Source: Erythrobasidium yunnanense (taxonomy: Eukaryota; Basidiomycota; Cystobasidiomycetes; Erythrobasidiales; Erythrobasidiaceae). From it: a DNA stretch of 64,000 nucleotides. Positions 11,443 to 19,960 of this stretch are shown in pieces (the first letter of the stretch is position 1; every line of letters starts with the position of its first letter). The stretch covers positions 558,001 through 622,000 of the forward strand of contig BCJC01000003.1 of the NCBI GenBank assembly GCA_001600175.1, in the 5' to 3' direction. The position numbers and the translations under genes were made by a program. The notes beneath the pieces are model-generated. The model was not told the origin of the DNA and searched no databases. It was given only the letters and a program-made list of their open reading frames with translations.

Positions 11443-12631
11443 CTGTACCGGCCGACTAATCCCAGCATATTTTTTCACGTCTCCGCCGTCCACGTTAAGC
11501 GTTCCGTTGTCCTCCTGCTCCTATTACGAACCGCTTCTGACCCACCGACAAGAGCAACTGATACCACTGCCGTTCTGTCGCACCATTGTCTCACGGTCCT
11601 GCCATCACTCAGTACCGAGTGCTTGCGCTGACGAGCTAGTAAGGTGCTGAAGGGATCTCGTACCTTTGATAGCTTCAGGTCAAGGAACTGGCTCACTCAG
11701 TCGCTCCTCCGATGCGCAGATGTATATGTTACGTTACTGATCGCATGTCTGCGTATACTTCAGGTACTTGGCTAGCGTGCTCTCCGTCTGTGAGTTATGA
11801 CTGACCAAATGATTTGTCTCTATGCACGCATGGCCACAACGACCAATCAAGATATTCGGTACGCAAATCCCTTCAGCAAGCAGATTGAAGAGGCCGCTGT
11901 TGAAACAAGGCTTGGCGATACAAAGTTTGCAGCCATGCCGTTCACTGGAAAGGACATCGCGGTCTGGCGCAACCCTCCGAGGCGACGTCTATATTCCTAT
12001 TGAGCGTAATGGTCAACGGGTGATGCAGCAGGCGTGGGCGAATCACGGGTACCAGTTGGTACTATAGCTATGTTACCACTCAACATCGAGATACGAAAAG
12101 CATCGCTCAAACGCTCGGAATATCAAGATGTCCTCATGCCGGAGCCACTGTGGTTGACGAAGATTTCCGAGGATGGCCTACTTATCGCACAGCCCTCACA
12201 GCGCCGGCTTCAGTTTAGCCTAGCTACACATCTGCACTTGTGTAACTAGGACTAGCAGAGCTCAGCTTACCAGCTTTAAACTCCTCCCAGCGGGAGCGAT
12301 ACAGCGTGACATCGTCATCAGATCTGCCTTGGAGTAGCCGTTCGCATCATCCCCCTATGATAGATCGGGACCCATCGATGCAGAAGCCGGTGTGCAATGC
12401 CCTGTCAAACCTCACACAATAGTACCGCCTAATCGCAACACATGCAAAGGTTGTCTGGCTCGTGGGAACGCCCTACAGAGGAAAGCAAGCACCGCTCCTC
12501 GCTCCGGTACAAGGCGGCATACAAGCAGGGCGTCCTCCTCTCTTTCGTTCCACTACCTCCAGCTGGAACATCAAGCTAAAAGCTACCCAGAACCTTGCAA
12601 AACAAGGACTCCAGATCTACATCAGCAAATC
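11443..12631. other. spacer in the small-gene array, possible gene debris
   Basis: About 1.2 kb without a closed gene model. Near 12439-12453 the bases encode TCKGC followed by a basic stretch. This resembles the second knuckle and tail of the array genes but lacks an acceptor and a first exon. It may be a relic of a further copy or chance. Confidence 0.35.
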
Positions 12632-12893
12632 ATGGCGAACAGACCTGCAACTATTGGCGGCAAAGTCATGTCAACTTACATCTACAACGGCAAAGTGTAC
12701 TCGTACAGCGGCGGCCGCACAGCACACAAGCACACATGTGTGGCCTGCGGTGAGACCAATCACTGTGTCAAATACACATACAATGGCCATGTCATCTACT
12801 TGTAGATGGTAAAGCGTTTAAGGCTTACCTCGACGCTACTGATCGTCACTATGTCACGCTCGCAGATGCGTCTACTGCTGCAAGCCCCAATGA
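12632..12893 (+). CDS. small double-CxxC protein B, 65 aa (array member 2)
   Basis: Exons are 12632-12801 and 12866-12893 (TACTT/GTAGAT ... CTCGCAG/ATGCGT, phase 2). The order of elements matches member A: an Asn-Gly/aromatic segment (YIYNGKVYSYSGG), first knuckle HTCVACGE, third Cys (NHCVKY), a YNGHVIYL stretch, then second knuckle CVYCCK and a stop after two more residues. The intron lies at the identical position and phase. Identity to the other members is low outside these motifs, so the copies are old or fast-evolving. No secretion signal is seen, so a cytosolic or nuclear small zinc protein is likely. Partners are unknown. Confidence 0.72.
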
Positions 12894-13471
12894 GTGCGAT
12901 CGAGTTCGACAGAGCTCGCAATCCACTTTGTACTCTCTAATATTCTCCCGCTTTGTCTTGTTTTTCCCCAAGCACCTCCGTCCCATTCTCTCACCGAGTC
13001 TGGCTGTCCGCCGATCCGCTGACATCAACCAGCTATGAAAGCGTCTTATCTCAACTGAACCTATTCCCAGTTCCGGAGAGCGCCAGTCTGCGATGGTCTA
13101 TCCTTATGAGCGCAAATCCTTGTACGACTCACTGCTTTCTCATCCGATCCGCTGCGTGTCTCTCGCGATCGCTGAGAACATGAGAATGGCTCAAAGGGAG
13201 CATCTCCGTTTTCTCATCAGAACAAAGGTCGGTTTCTCCGCAACCTCCATGTTCCGCGTAACGAAAGGCATCCTGGCCTTCCATCGTTGTTGAAAGGCCC
13301 ATACGCACTACTTGAGGCTACAAGAGCGAGCTTTGAGCTCCCCTCTGCTCTCAATCGCAATCACCCGCAACAAGCTTAGACTTTCAGATACCGAAAGCTC
13401 AAGACAATCATCGCGCCCAGCAGACTTCAGGGAGATCTCAGCAACAGCTGCACATACCAGCGACACATAAA
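12894..13471. other. spacer in the small-gene array
   Basis: 578 bases with a pyrimidine-rich stretch near 12930-12975. One 66-codon frame (13093-13293) has neither splice sites nor family motifs. I treat it as promoter and leader of the next gene. Confidence 0.45.
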
Positions 13472-13770
13472 ATGTCCTCAGGTAACGAAACAGTAAGATG
13501 GCCATCTACCGTGGTCTTCAATGGCTACTGGTCACATAGCGGACTAGAGCCGGTCGCTGCGCAATGCAACATTTGCGGTAAAGCGGGCACTTGTTCACAG
13601 TACAACTCCAACGGCAACGCTTCGGATGTGTGAGCGCCCTCTTCTTGCTGATAGAAGGATCTGCAGGTACTAAGATTGGGTTCAGCTGTTATCGCTGCGC
13701 TAAATCAAACAGAAACAGAGCCCCAAGAAAGAGGTACGGCGGGAGACATGGTCATGGTCAGGCTTCTTGA
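13472..13770 (+). CDS. small double-CxxC protein C, 80 aa (array member 3)
   Basis: Exons are 13472-13629 and 13686-13770 (GATGT/GTGAGC ... TTCAG/CTGTTA, phase 2). It has the family order: VVFNGYWSHSG, first knuckle QCNICGK, third Cys (GTCSQYN), SNGNASDV, intron position, second knuckle CYRC. It differs by a 27-residue C-terminal extension rich in Arg, Gly and His (KRYGGRHGHGQ), which could bind nucleic acid or metal. A second possible acceptor at 13667 does not keep the knuckle in frame. Function is unknown. Confidence 0.7.
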
Positions 13771-14416
13771 GCAGCTGCTTCCCTTCCTTATTTTACTCTG
13801 CTCTGCTCAAACGTCTATTTGCTCCCTTTGGCGTAACATGCATACTCCATCCTCCCTATTTTCTCCGATTGAAAGCCATCCTTTCTTCTAGTATCGCGAT
13901 CCTGCCTAACCAGCTTACAATATGCGCAATCTCGTCTCCTCATCCTCGATTCGCGGAAACTGGAACGCAGCTGTCTTCGAACGGACCTACCTAAGATCCG
14001 GATGCCTGCTGTCTGACCATTTGCTCCTACCACTAAATCCCTTCGATCCTCAGACGCTGCGGCTTGCGCAAGGCCAGCGCGAGCTGAGCTGCTGCCACAA
14101 ATCACACGGAAGCTTCTTGCAGTCTACGAGTACGTTAGCTGGCTTGCTCCTCGCGGCAGAGAGCGCTAAAAAGCAGGAACACCCTTTACGAAAGACACCC
14201 TTCAATCCTCCTCTCGCTAGTCGACCGCGAGTCGATCGCACCTTTCAACGACATGGGGCCTTTGAAGAGCCTTTGTAGGTTAGCGTGCACTGCTCATCCA
14301 CGCTGTTTGCTCGCTGCCTTAAAAGCAGGCAGACCACTCAAGGGCCTCTCTTGCTTCTGATCCTGCACAAACCAGAATCAAGAGAATAAGTAATTGTACA
14401 CAGAGCCATAAGCAAG
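13771..14416. other. spacer in the small-gene array
   Basis: 646 bases with no closed gene. Frames across 13922-14278 are open but composition-poor and lack family motifs. The stretch before 14417 is CT- and then A-rich, as before the other array genes. Confidence 0.4.
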
Positions 14417-14668
14417 ATGCCTGAAAGGATCAGACTTAGCCAACTCGTCCAGCTGAACGGTCAAAGTTGGGTTTACAACACCTCCCAATCCGGGTACGAG
14501 ATGCAGGTCTGTAAGGCGTGCAGGAGGATTGGCATAACGAAGCTTCAGGAGTGCTACTCGTACAACTTCAATGGCAGACAAGCCTGGTTGTGAGTACCCC
14601 AACTACGCATGCCTTTTTGAAAGGGCTGAGAGTCGTCCTACAGCTGCAAGGGTTGCGCAACTAAATGA
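14417..14668 (+). CDS. small double-CxxC protein D, 65 aa (array member 4)
   Basis: Exons are 14417-14589 and 14644-14668 (TGGTT/GTGAGT ... CTACAG/CTGCAA, phase 2). The layout is VQLNGQSWVYN, SGYEMQ, first knuckle VCKACRR, third Cys nine residues on (QECYSYN), FNGRQAWF, intron position, second knuckle CKGC, and a four-residue tail. The gene shares orientation, length, intron phase and motif order with the three genes upstream. It is the last copy found, and the next gene is on the opposite strand. No known domain was recognised. Zinc binding is inferred from the cysteine spacing. Confidence 0.72.
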
Positions 14669-15002
14669 TCGTTCTTCGCATTCCGTCTGTATGCCGTCTT
14701 CACAGACTGTCCTGTCCTTCTGTCTGTTGCCAAGCGGTGCTCCCTCCCGTGAGGTGTTGTCTGGTCTGGCTTCTCGCAATGGATCCGACCTCATCTTCAT
14801 ACGTCCTGACACTGACCGATACACACGCCTTGAATGCTTTGACAAAGTGGAGTGTATGTATCCGCGAAGGCATTCTCGAGTAGGGTGGTGTAGTTTCGCT
14901 ATCGGCCGCTCATCAGCACATGCCAGCATCTTATATGCACCTCGAAAGGCATACCTATAGACATATACGAGGTTTGCGATAACACGAGGCCAGCTTTGCA
15001 CC
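14669..15002. other. intergenic, convergent 3' flanks
   Basis: 334 bases between convergent genes. Nothing beyond shadow frames is seen. Confidence 0.5.
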
Positions 15003-15407
15003 TTAAGGCGTGCCGCTTGCCATAGGATCGTCCTTGACTGCCTCTTTCGCGTCTTTATCTGCAGGACCAGCAGCAGTGTCTTCCTGTAGTGTGTCCAGCA
15101 TGCCATCGAGCTGCCCAAGTAAGCGGTCGAGCCTCTTCTCCATCTCGTCGCTTGCGATATCTGCCTGCTCGAGCTTCTGTAACAGCAAGGCCACGCTTTC
15201 GTCGTCCAGATTGGCGATATCCTCTTCTGAAGCACCTCGTAATGCTGCCAATATGGGTTGCAGTGCGCTATCTGACAGAATATCGGTGCTGTTTCCCGGG
15301 TTCAAGCTGCCAGGACCAGCGGCTGTAGTTGTGGATCCATTTGCATTGCTTGTATCATTGTTACTCGTTGCTAGAACGTCGTTTAGATAGTTCAAATCGT
15401 CGCCCAT
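15003..15407 (-). CDS. small acidic helical protein, 134 aa
   Basis: A single-exon frame runs from ATG 15407 to TAA 15003. The N-terminal third is Asn/Ser/Thr-rich. Residues 65-115 are acidic and helical with a heptad pattern (LDDESVALLLQKLEQADIA, MEKRLDRLLGQLDGML), so a short coiled coil is likely. Small fungal proteins of unknown function with this helical pair exist (possibly DUF5572), but I cannot confirm the family. It starts 72 bases from, and divergent to, the eEF1B gene, so the two may be co-expressed. Confidence 0.7.
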   Translation of the reverse strand: MGDDLNYLNDVLATSNNDTSNANGSTTTAAGPGSLNPGNSTDILSDSALQPILAALRGASEEDIANLDDESVALLLQKLEQADIASDEMEKRLDRLLGQLDGMLDTLQEDTAAGPADKDAKEAVKDDPMASGTP

Positions 15408-15479
15408 CTTGTTGATGCTTTCGTGTCAAGCGCCAACTTGGCTCTTCCTTCACCCAACCAAAAACTCTACTCTCACAAA
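15408..15479. promoter_or_regulatory. 72-base bidirectional promoter/leader interval
   Basis: The start codons of the acidic protein (-) and eEF1B (+) are separated by only these bases. The interval has an A/C-rich segment (CCAACCAAAAACTCTACTCTC) just before the eEF1B ATG, as in leaders of strongly translated fungal genes. Transcription must start from a shared or overlapping promoter. Confidence 0.5.
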
Positions 15480-16606
15480 ATGGTCGCTCTTGACGCTCTC
15501 AACGCCTACCTCGCCGACAAGTCCTACATCCAAGGGTGAGTATAGTCATATCCTGCATTGGCTTGCTATCCTCCATCTCCCCCTGCCCTTTTTCACCACG
15601 TTTTTTCAGCGATGAATTATGCTTTGGTCCGTGTTTCCGAGTTATGGCGTCGGGACTGTTGGGTTATAACAGTGCTCGGATTAAGACCCCGTACAGTACT
15701 CAGTCCTGTAAAGGCGCCTCGTCCCGCTATGGCGCCCTGACGAAAATTCCATATTTTTCCAAGCTATCTGAGAACAACCTCGTCGCATCCCTATACTACT
15801 TCTATAATTGTCAAAGAGATACAGAGAAGCTGACTGTGCTTCTCGCGAACCTTCCAGATACACTCCTTCCCAGGCCGATGTGACCGTCTACAAGGCCGTC
15901 GAGTCCTCTGCTCCTTCTGCTCAGTACCCTCACGCCGCCAGATGGTTCAAGCACATCGCTTCCTACGCTGCTCAGCACCCTGAGCTGCCCGGCGACTCCA
16001 GCAAGGACGCCGACTCCCTCATCCCCGCTGTAGCTTCCACCTCTTCTTCCGCACCAGCTGCCAAGGCTGCCGCTGCAGATGACGATGACGACGAGGTCGA
16101 CCTCTTCGGTTCCGATGACGAGGAGCAAGATGCCGAGGCCGAACGAATCAAGGCTGAGCGATTGGCTGAATACGCTGCCAAGAAGGCAAAGAAGCCTGCT
16201 ACCATTGCTAAGGTGTGTAGCACTGCTTTCAAAGTACGTATAGGACTCATCCTGACTGCTTTTTCTATTCCCTGCCCTCCAGTCCGTCGTCACCCTCGAT
16301 GTTAAGCCTTGGGATGACGAAACCGATATGGCCGAGCTCGAGAAGTCCGTCCGAAGCATCGAGAAGGATGGTCTCGTGTGGGGTCTCTCCAAACTGGTCG
16401 CAGTCGGCTACGGTGTCAAGAAGCTCCAGATCACCGTCGTCATTGAGGACGAGAAAATCTCTCTTGACGATCTCCAGGTAAGTTTATCATCAGACGCTAC
16501 GATACCATGAGTAGAGCTAACCTGTCGTATCGCGCGACAGGATGAGATCGCAGAGTTCGAAGACTACGTACAGTCTTCAGACGTACAAGCGATGCAGAAG
16601 CTTTAA
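15480..16606 (+). CDS. EFB1: translation elongation factor 1-beta (eEF1B alpha), 223 aa
   Basis: Exons are 15480-15535, 15858-16212, 16283-16477 and 16541-16606, and all phases close. The product has an N-terminal GST-C-like part ([20 protein letters not shown]), an Ala-rich acidic linker ([16 protein letters not shown]), then the guanine-nucleotide exchange domain ([42 protein letters not shown]). It ends [17 protein letters not shown], close to family consensus. It recharges eEF1A with GTP in the cytosol. The length is that of other fungal eEF1B proteins. The first intron is 322 bases, far longer than others in the window. Confidence 0.97.
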
Positions 16607-17418
16607 GCAGCATATTAGACGTTGTTACAGCTTCAAATTTGGTCGAAATCCGATGAAATCTCAGTACTTGGCCAATTCCCGGGCCCCTCGGCCTCAGCAC
16701 GGCTCTCCTACTCGCTGCTGTTCATTCATACTGATGTTCAATACTGTGTTAACACACACCGATATATCTGACCCGACTCTGCCCTTTCCTGGCCGTGAAG
16801 AGCGATTTTGGCTAAAATCTGAAGGGCAGCAGTAGCTCCTCCGCTCGGCGTAATGGAGAAGATCAATAGACTTCTTATCAGCACGACACACACTCATGAA
16901 GTGTTAGCGAGATCCCCGCCCGCTCTTAACCGCTATTGGTGAGGGCCTATCTGATCGGACTTCATCACGGCGGCCTGGCCTCACAGGTTCTTAACACTTC
17001 GCATCCTTTCCACACATAGGTGTGTCAGTCATAGCATCATTGAGCTACATGAGACCGTTTGGCTCGCAACGTGTGACCACCTCTTCGTCTTCTGCACAGC
17101 ATATTCTGAGCGCCTTGTTCCCACCTCTATCAGGCAGGGATATTGCTTTCAAGAAGGCCTTGAAACTGAGCGATGACTTCGCCGGATTTTCGCCTATCGC
17201 TGCATGCGACTCCCTCGTGCGTTTCTGACCTCGCCCGCCGCGCAGATAGCTGAGGCCCAGCAAAGTATAATTTCTCAGTATTGTGTGTGTGTGTGTGCTA
17301 CGCACTGTAAACCTATGCACCTTCACGAACGATGCTCGACTGCCGTATATGCTAATTTGCCAACAACAATGATTCCCCATAATGACGACCAAGCACACAA
17401 TGCTCTATAATACTTCTA
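16607..17418. other. intergenic between convergent genes
   Basis: About 0.8 kb of 3' flanks. A (TG)8 microsatellite lies at 17282-17297. There are no closed gene models and no tRNA-like boxes. Confidence 0.5.
17282..17297. repeat. TG dinucleotide microsatellite
   Basis: Eight TG units between convergent genes. It is the only clear dinucleotide repeat noticed in the window. Confidence 0.9.
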
Positions 17419-18962
17419 TTACTCATCTACTTCCCAAGGTAGTCTATCTGGATAGACAGCAGTCGGGTTATCCGGACAATACTCTAGCAAATTTTCCAAG
17501 TTCTTATTGCTCGTAAAATACGGGTGTATCCGCCTGAATGGGTTTCTCCCCCGTCTTTTCAAGAGTAGTATCCCATGACACCCATATAAGTCCGCAGAAT
17601 ACGGCTTCAAGCCAAATTCCTTTTCGCCAAGATAGGATTGCCCAGTCTCGCCTTCGTCGTCGATGCCGACATAGGTGAATGAGCTCAAGGGAAACTTGAG
17701 TGCAGCTCGATGCACATCAGTGAAGCGGGACCGCTTCATCCCGAAGCCGACCACAGTCACTCGCGAAGGGTATCGGCCAGTCACTCTGGAAATGCATGTG
17801 AGCCTCACAACTTATCCCTGATCGATAGTGGACTTACTCCTTGAATCGACATAGACTGAACAGCAGATTCTGGTACGAATCCATGGCAAATTGTTCCGTA
17901 GTCGCCCTTGGAAAGAAGACCGAAGTACCCGACTTATGACTATCGTCCTGCGTGAGCGCATCCGAATGCGCTTTGGCATCCGTAGTCTTTGTGGAATTGC
18001 TATTTGTGCCATCTCCAAGAGGTGCGCCTGAAACTCCAGCTATTTCCGGTGGCATCAACGAATTGGATGGATCGTACAGATTCAAAGCATTCGAAATGCG
18101 AAAGTAAGAATCTCCTTCGGTCTCTTGAGCTATAGTGCGTGTCTGTCCGCCCGAAAAGACCAGCAGAGACGAAGGATCTTGTAGTGCAAGCTCGACTCTG
18201 CAGACTTCGGTTAGCTCAATTAATATAACATAGGCGTCCAGCGCACCCCTTGATAATATGCTTAACAAAGGTCCGTATACTGCCGCCTTTCTGCATTGCT
18301 TCCAGCACCCAATTCTCATCTTGCACAATCTCGGATGCCTTTCTGCCTCTCCAGACTGCATGCCCAGGGACCATAATGAGGTGATCTAAAGATGCGAAGT
18401 TGACATTCTCTGTTGATGCTGCAGAGTTGAGCCAACTGGCGCCCGAAGCAGCCTGAGTCGCATGGTCCCCATCCACCGAATGCGCATCCAGCACATCCTG
18501 CTGGCCCTTCTGATGGCTATCCTTCCCATCTACATGTGCCGCGACTGGCTGTAACGGTGGTACATTGTTACGAGGAAGTGTTGCCCGTATGCTGAGTGGT
18601 AGCCTGTCTCTTTCGCCTTTCAACGGATGTTCATGCAGGTAGAACTTGACGTTGTAGATCAGACTTGCTATGCACGTCAGAACAAGCAGGAAGACTGCTA
18701 GATTTGTCGTTCTAGCTCGAGCAGTAAGGTGTGCAGGCGTAAAGAAGGTCAAGAACGCGACTGGCGACCGTTTGAGGGCATGAAAGAGCGATTCGCCATT
18801 CATAGGCAAGCCAAAGGATCCAGTACTGCTTGAGCTGCGATGATGTCGATGCGAACCACCGCTCAAACGCCCTCTGCTTCGACGGCTTAAAGTCACGGTA
18901 CTGTTGGGAGTCGAATAGAGAGGTAGAGACGTCGCAGAGGACGCGCTGGCTCGTCGTTCCAT
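17419..18962 (-). CDS. type II membrane protein with DUF218-like domain, 480 aa
   Basis: Exons are 18962-18247, 18197-17838 and 17785-17419, and all phases close. A Ser-rich cytosolic N-terminus precedes one membrane helix near residues 87-106 (NLAVFLLVLTCIASLIYNV), so the rest would be lumenal. The lumenal part shows the order of DUF218 (ElyC/SanA/YdcF-type) proteins: HLIMVPGHAVWRGR, SLLVFSGGQTR, the acidic ETEGDSYFRISNAL, and VTVVGFGMKRSRFTDVH. It ends with a YGCHG and PFRRIHPYF tail typical of fungal members. The biochemical role of the fungal proteins is not established. It is divergent from the two-helix membrane protein with only 90 bases between starts. Confidence 0.85.
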
Positions 18963-19052
18963 CGTGCCAGAATCTTGCCAGCTACGCTACGGCATTTGAT
19001 GGCCAGAAAGTTTTGGTGCTTCTGCTTCAAGTCGATTGGGGAACGAGAGAAG
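18963..19052. promoter_or_regulatory. 90-base divergent promoter interval
   Basis: It separates the DUF218 gene (-) and the two-helix membrane-protein gene (+). No clear TATA box is seen. Two membrane-protein genes sharing a promoter suggests joint regulation. Confidence 0.4.
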
Positions 19053-19618
19053 ATGATGTACTGCCTTCGAAGCTGTGAATCTGGAACTCCTGGAGACTCT
19101 GGATCTACCTAATGTACTGATATCTCTACGTATTCAGTCCTCGTCCTGCTCCTTCTCCCGCTGCCCGGTGTACCTCCCTTGTTCACCATCCTTTTCCTCA
19201 TTGCTTTCTACCTTAGCAAGCGGCCATGGTGAGCTAAGATTGACTGCCGGATACTGCTTCATTCGAGCTGAGCGCCTTGTTGCCCAGCGTCTACTGCACG
19301 ATCTTGCTGGTAGCCATGTTCGCATCTACATGCTATTGGGACATCACGCCGGTATCTCAGTCAGCAGATGGCAGTCTGCAGTTCAATCTACACAACACCA
19401 CGACCGCGCTGCAGCGATGCTGGTGCGACTCTAATGGGGGCAATCTGCTCAAACCCAGGCTATATGGCCAGCTCGAGCAAGTCGCAAATTCCACTTTACC
19501 ATCCTCGAACAATACCGCAATACTATCTGAGTCAGCCAACTGGCTTAGCCGGGCAGTCGATCACGCCTCCAGCAGCTTCGTGGAGAGAATATTCGGATTC
19601 AAGATCAGTCTGTACTGA
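19053..19618 (+). CDS. small two-helix membrane protein, 147 aa
   Basis: Exons are 19053-19074 (22 bases), 19138-19228 and 19288-19618. The joins are AGCT/GTGAAT, TTCAG/TCCTCG, CCATG/GTGAGC and CCCAG/CGTCTA, in phases 1 and 2. The product starts MMYCLRSFLVLLLLPLPG. It has hydrophobic stretches at about 8-29 and 36-50 flanking SKRPCVYC, then a soluble part with NNT/NST sites for N-glycosylation and a CWC pair. It looks like a small ER or vacuolar membrane protein. I do not recognise a family. A TACTGAT branch-site-like sequence before the second exon supports the first join. Confidence 0.68.
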
Positions 19619-19960
19619 AGCATAGTCTCAGAATCGCAGTATGCAGTTAGCTTATTGTTGTTGTGATTGTATACAAAATGAGATTGATACGCCCCCGAGC
19701 CTTACAAAGTCTCAGACAAGTATAAGACTACGCACAACGAAAAGCTCGAAAAACTGTCGAGGGACCACTGAATATATGAACTATAAGAAAGGACGTCCAA
19801 CTAGTAACTACTGCTATACCGTACAACAAGAAGCCCTAGTAAACCGTCGTAGCTAATTTATCTATAACAGCTATAGTCGCAGAAGGGTATCTAGATTGTG
19901 TTGATGTCCGTCTTCTTGGCGTGCTCGACCAGCGAACCGCCTTCTTTACTTTATGCTTTC
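19619..19960. other. intergenic, convergent 3' flanks
   Basis: 342 bases, AT-richer than the genes around it. No gene is seen. Confidence 0.55.

Noticed and set aside
12002-12070. NGQ...GYQLV reading that resembles the start of array member D
   Set aside because: The spacing differs, a stop follows at once and no CxxC comes after it, so chance is more likely than a copy.
14603-15235. 210-codon minus-strand frame
   Set aside because: It overlaps the acidic small protein in another frame and the antisense of array member D. Basic, irregular composition.
15605-15745. Box C/D snoRNA in the eEF1B intron
   Set aside because: The C box is imperfect (CGATGA), the nearest usable D box is about 130 bases away and there is no terminal stem. 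Not enough to call an RNA gene.
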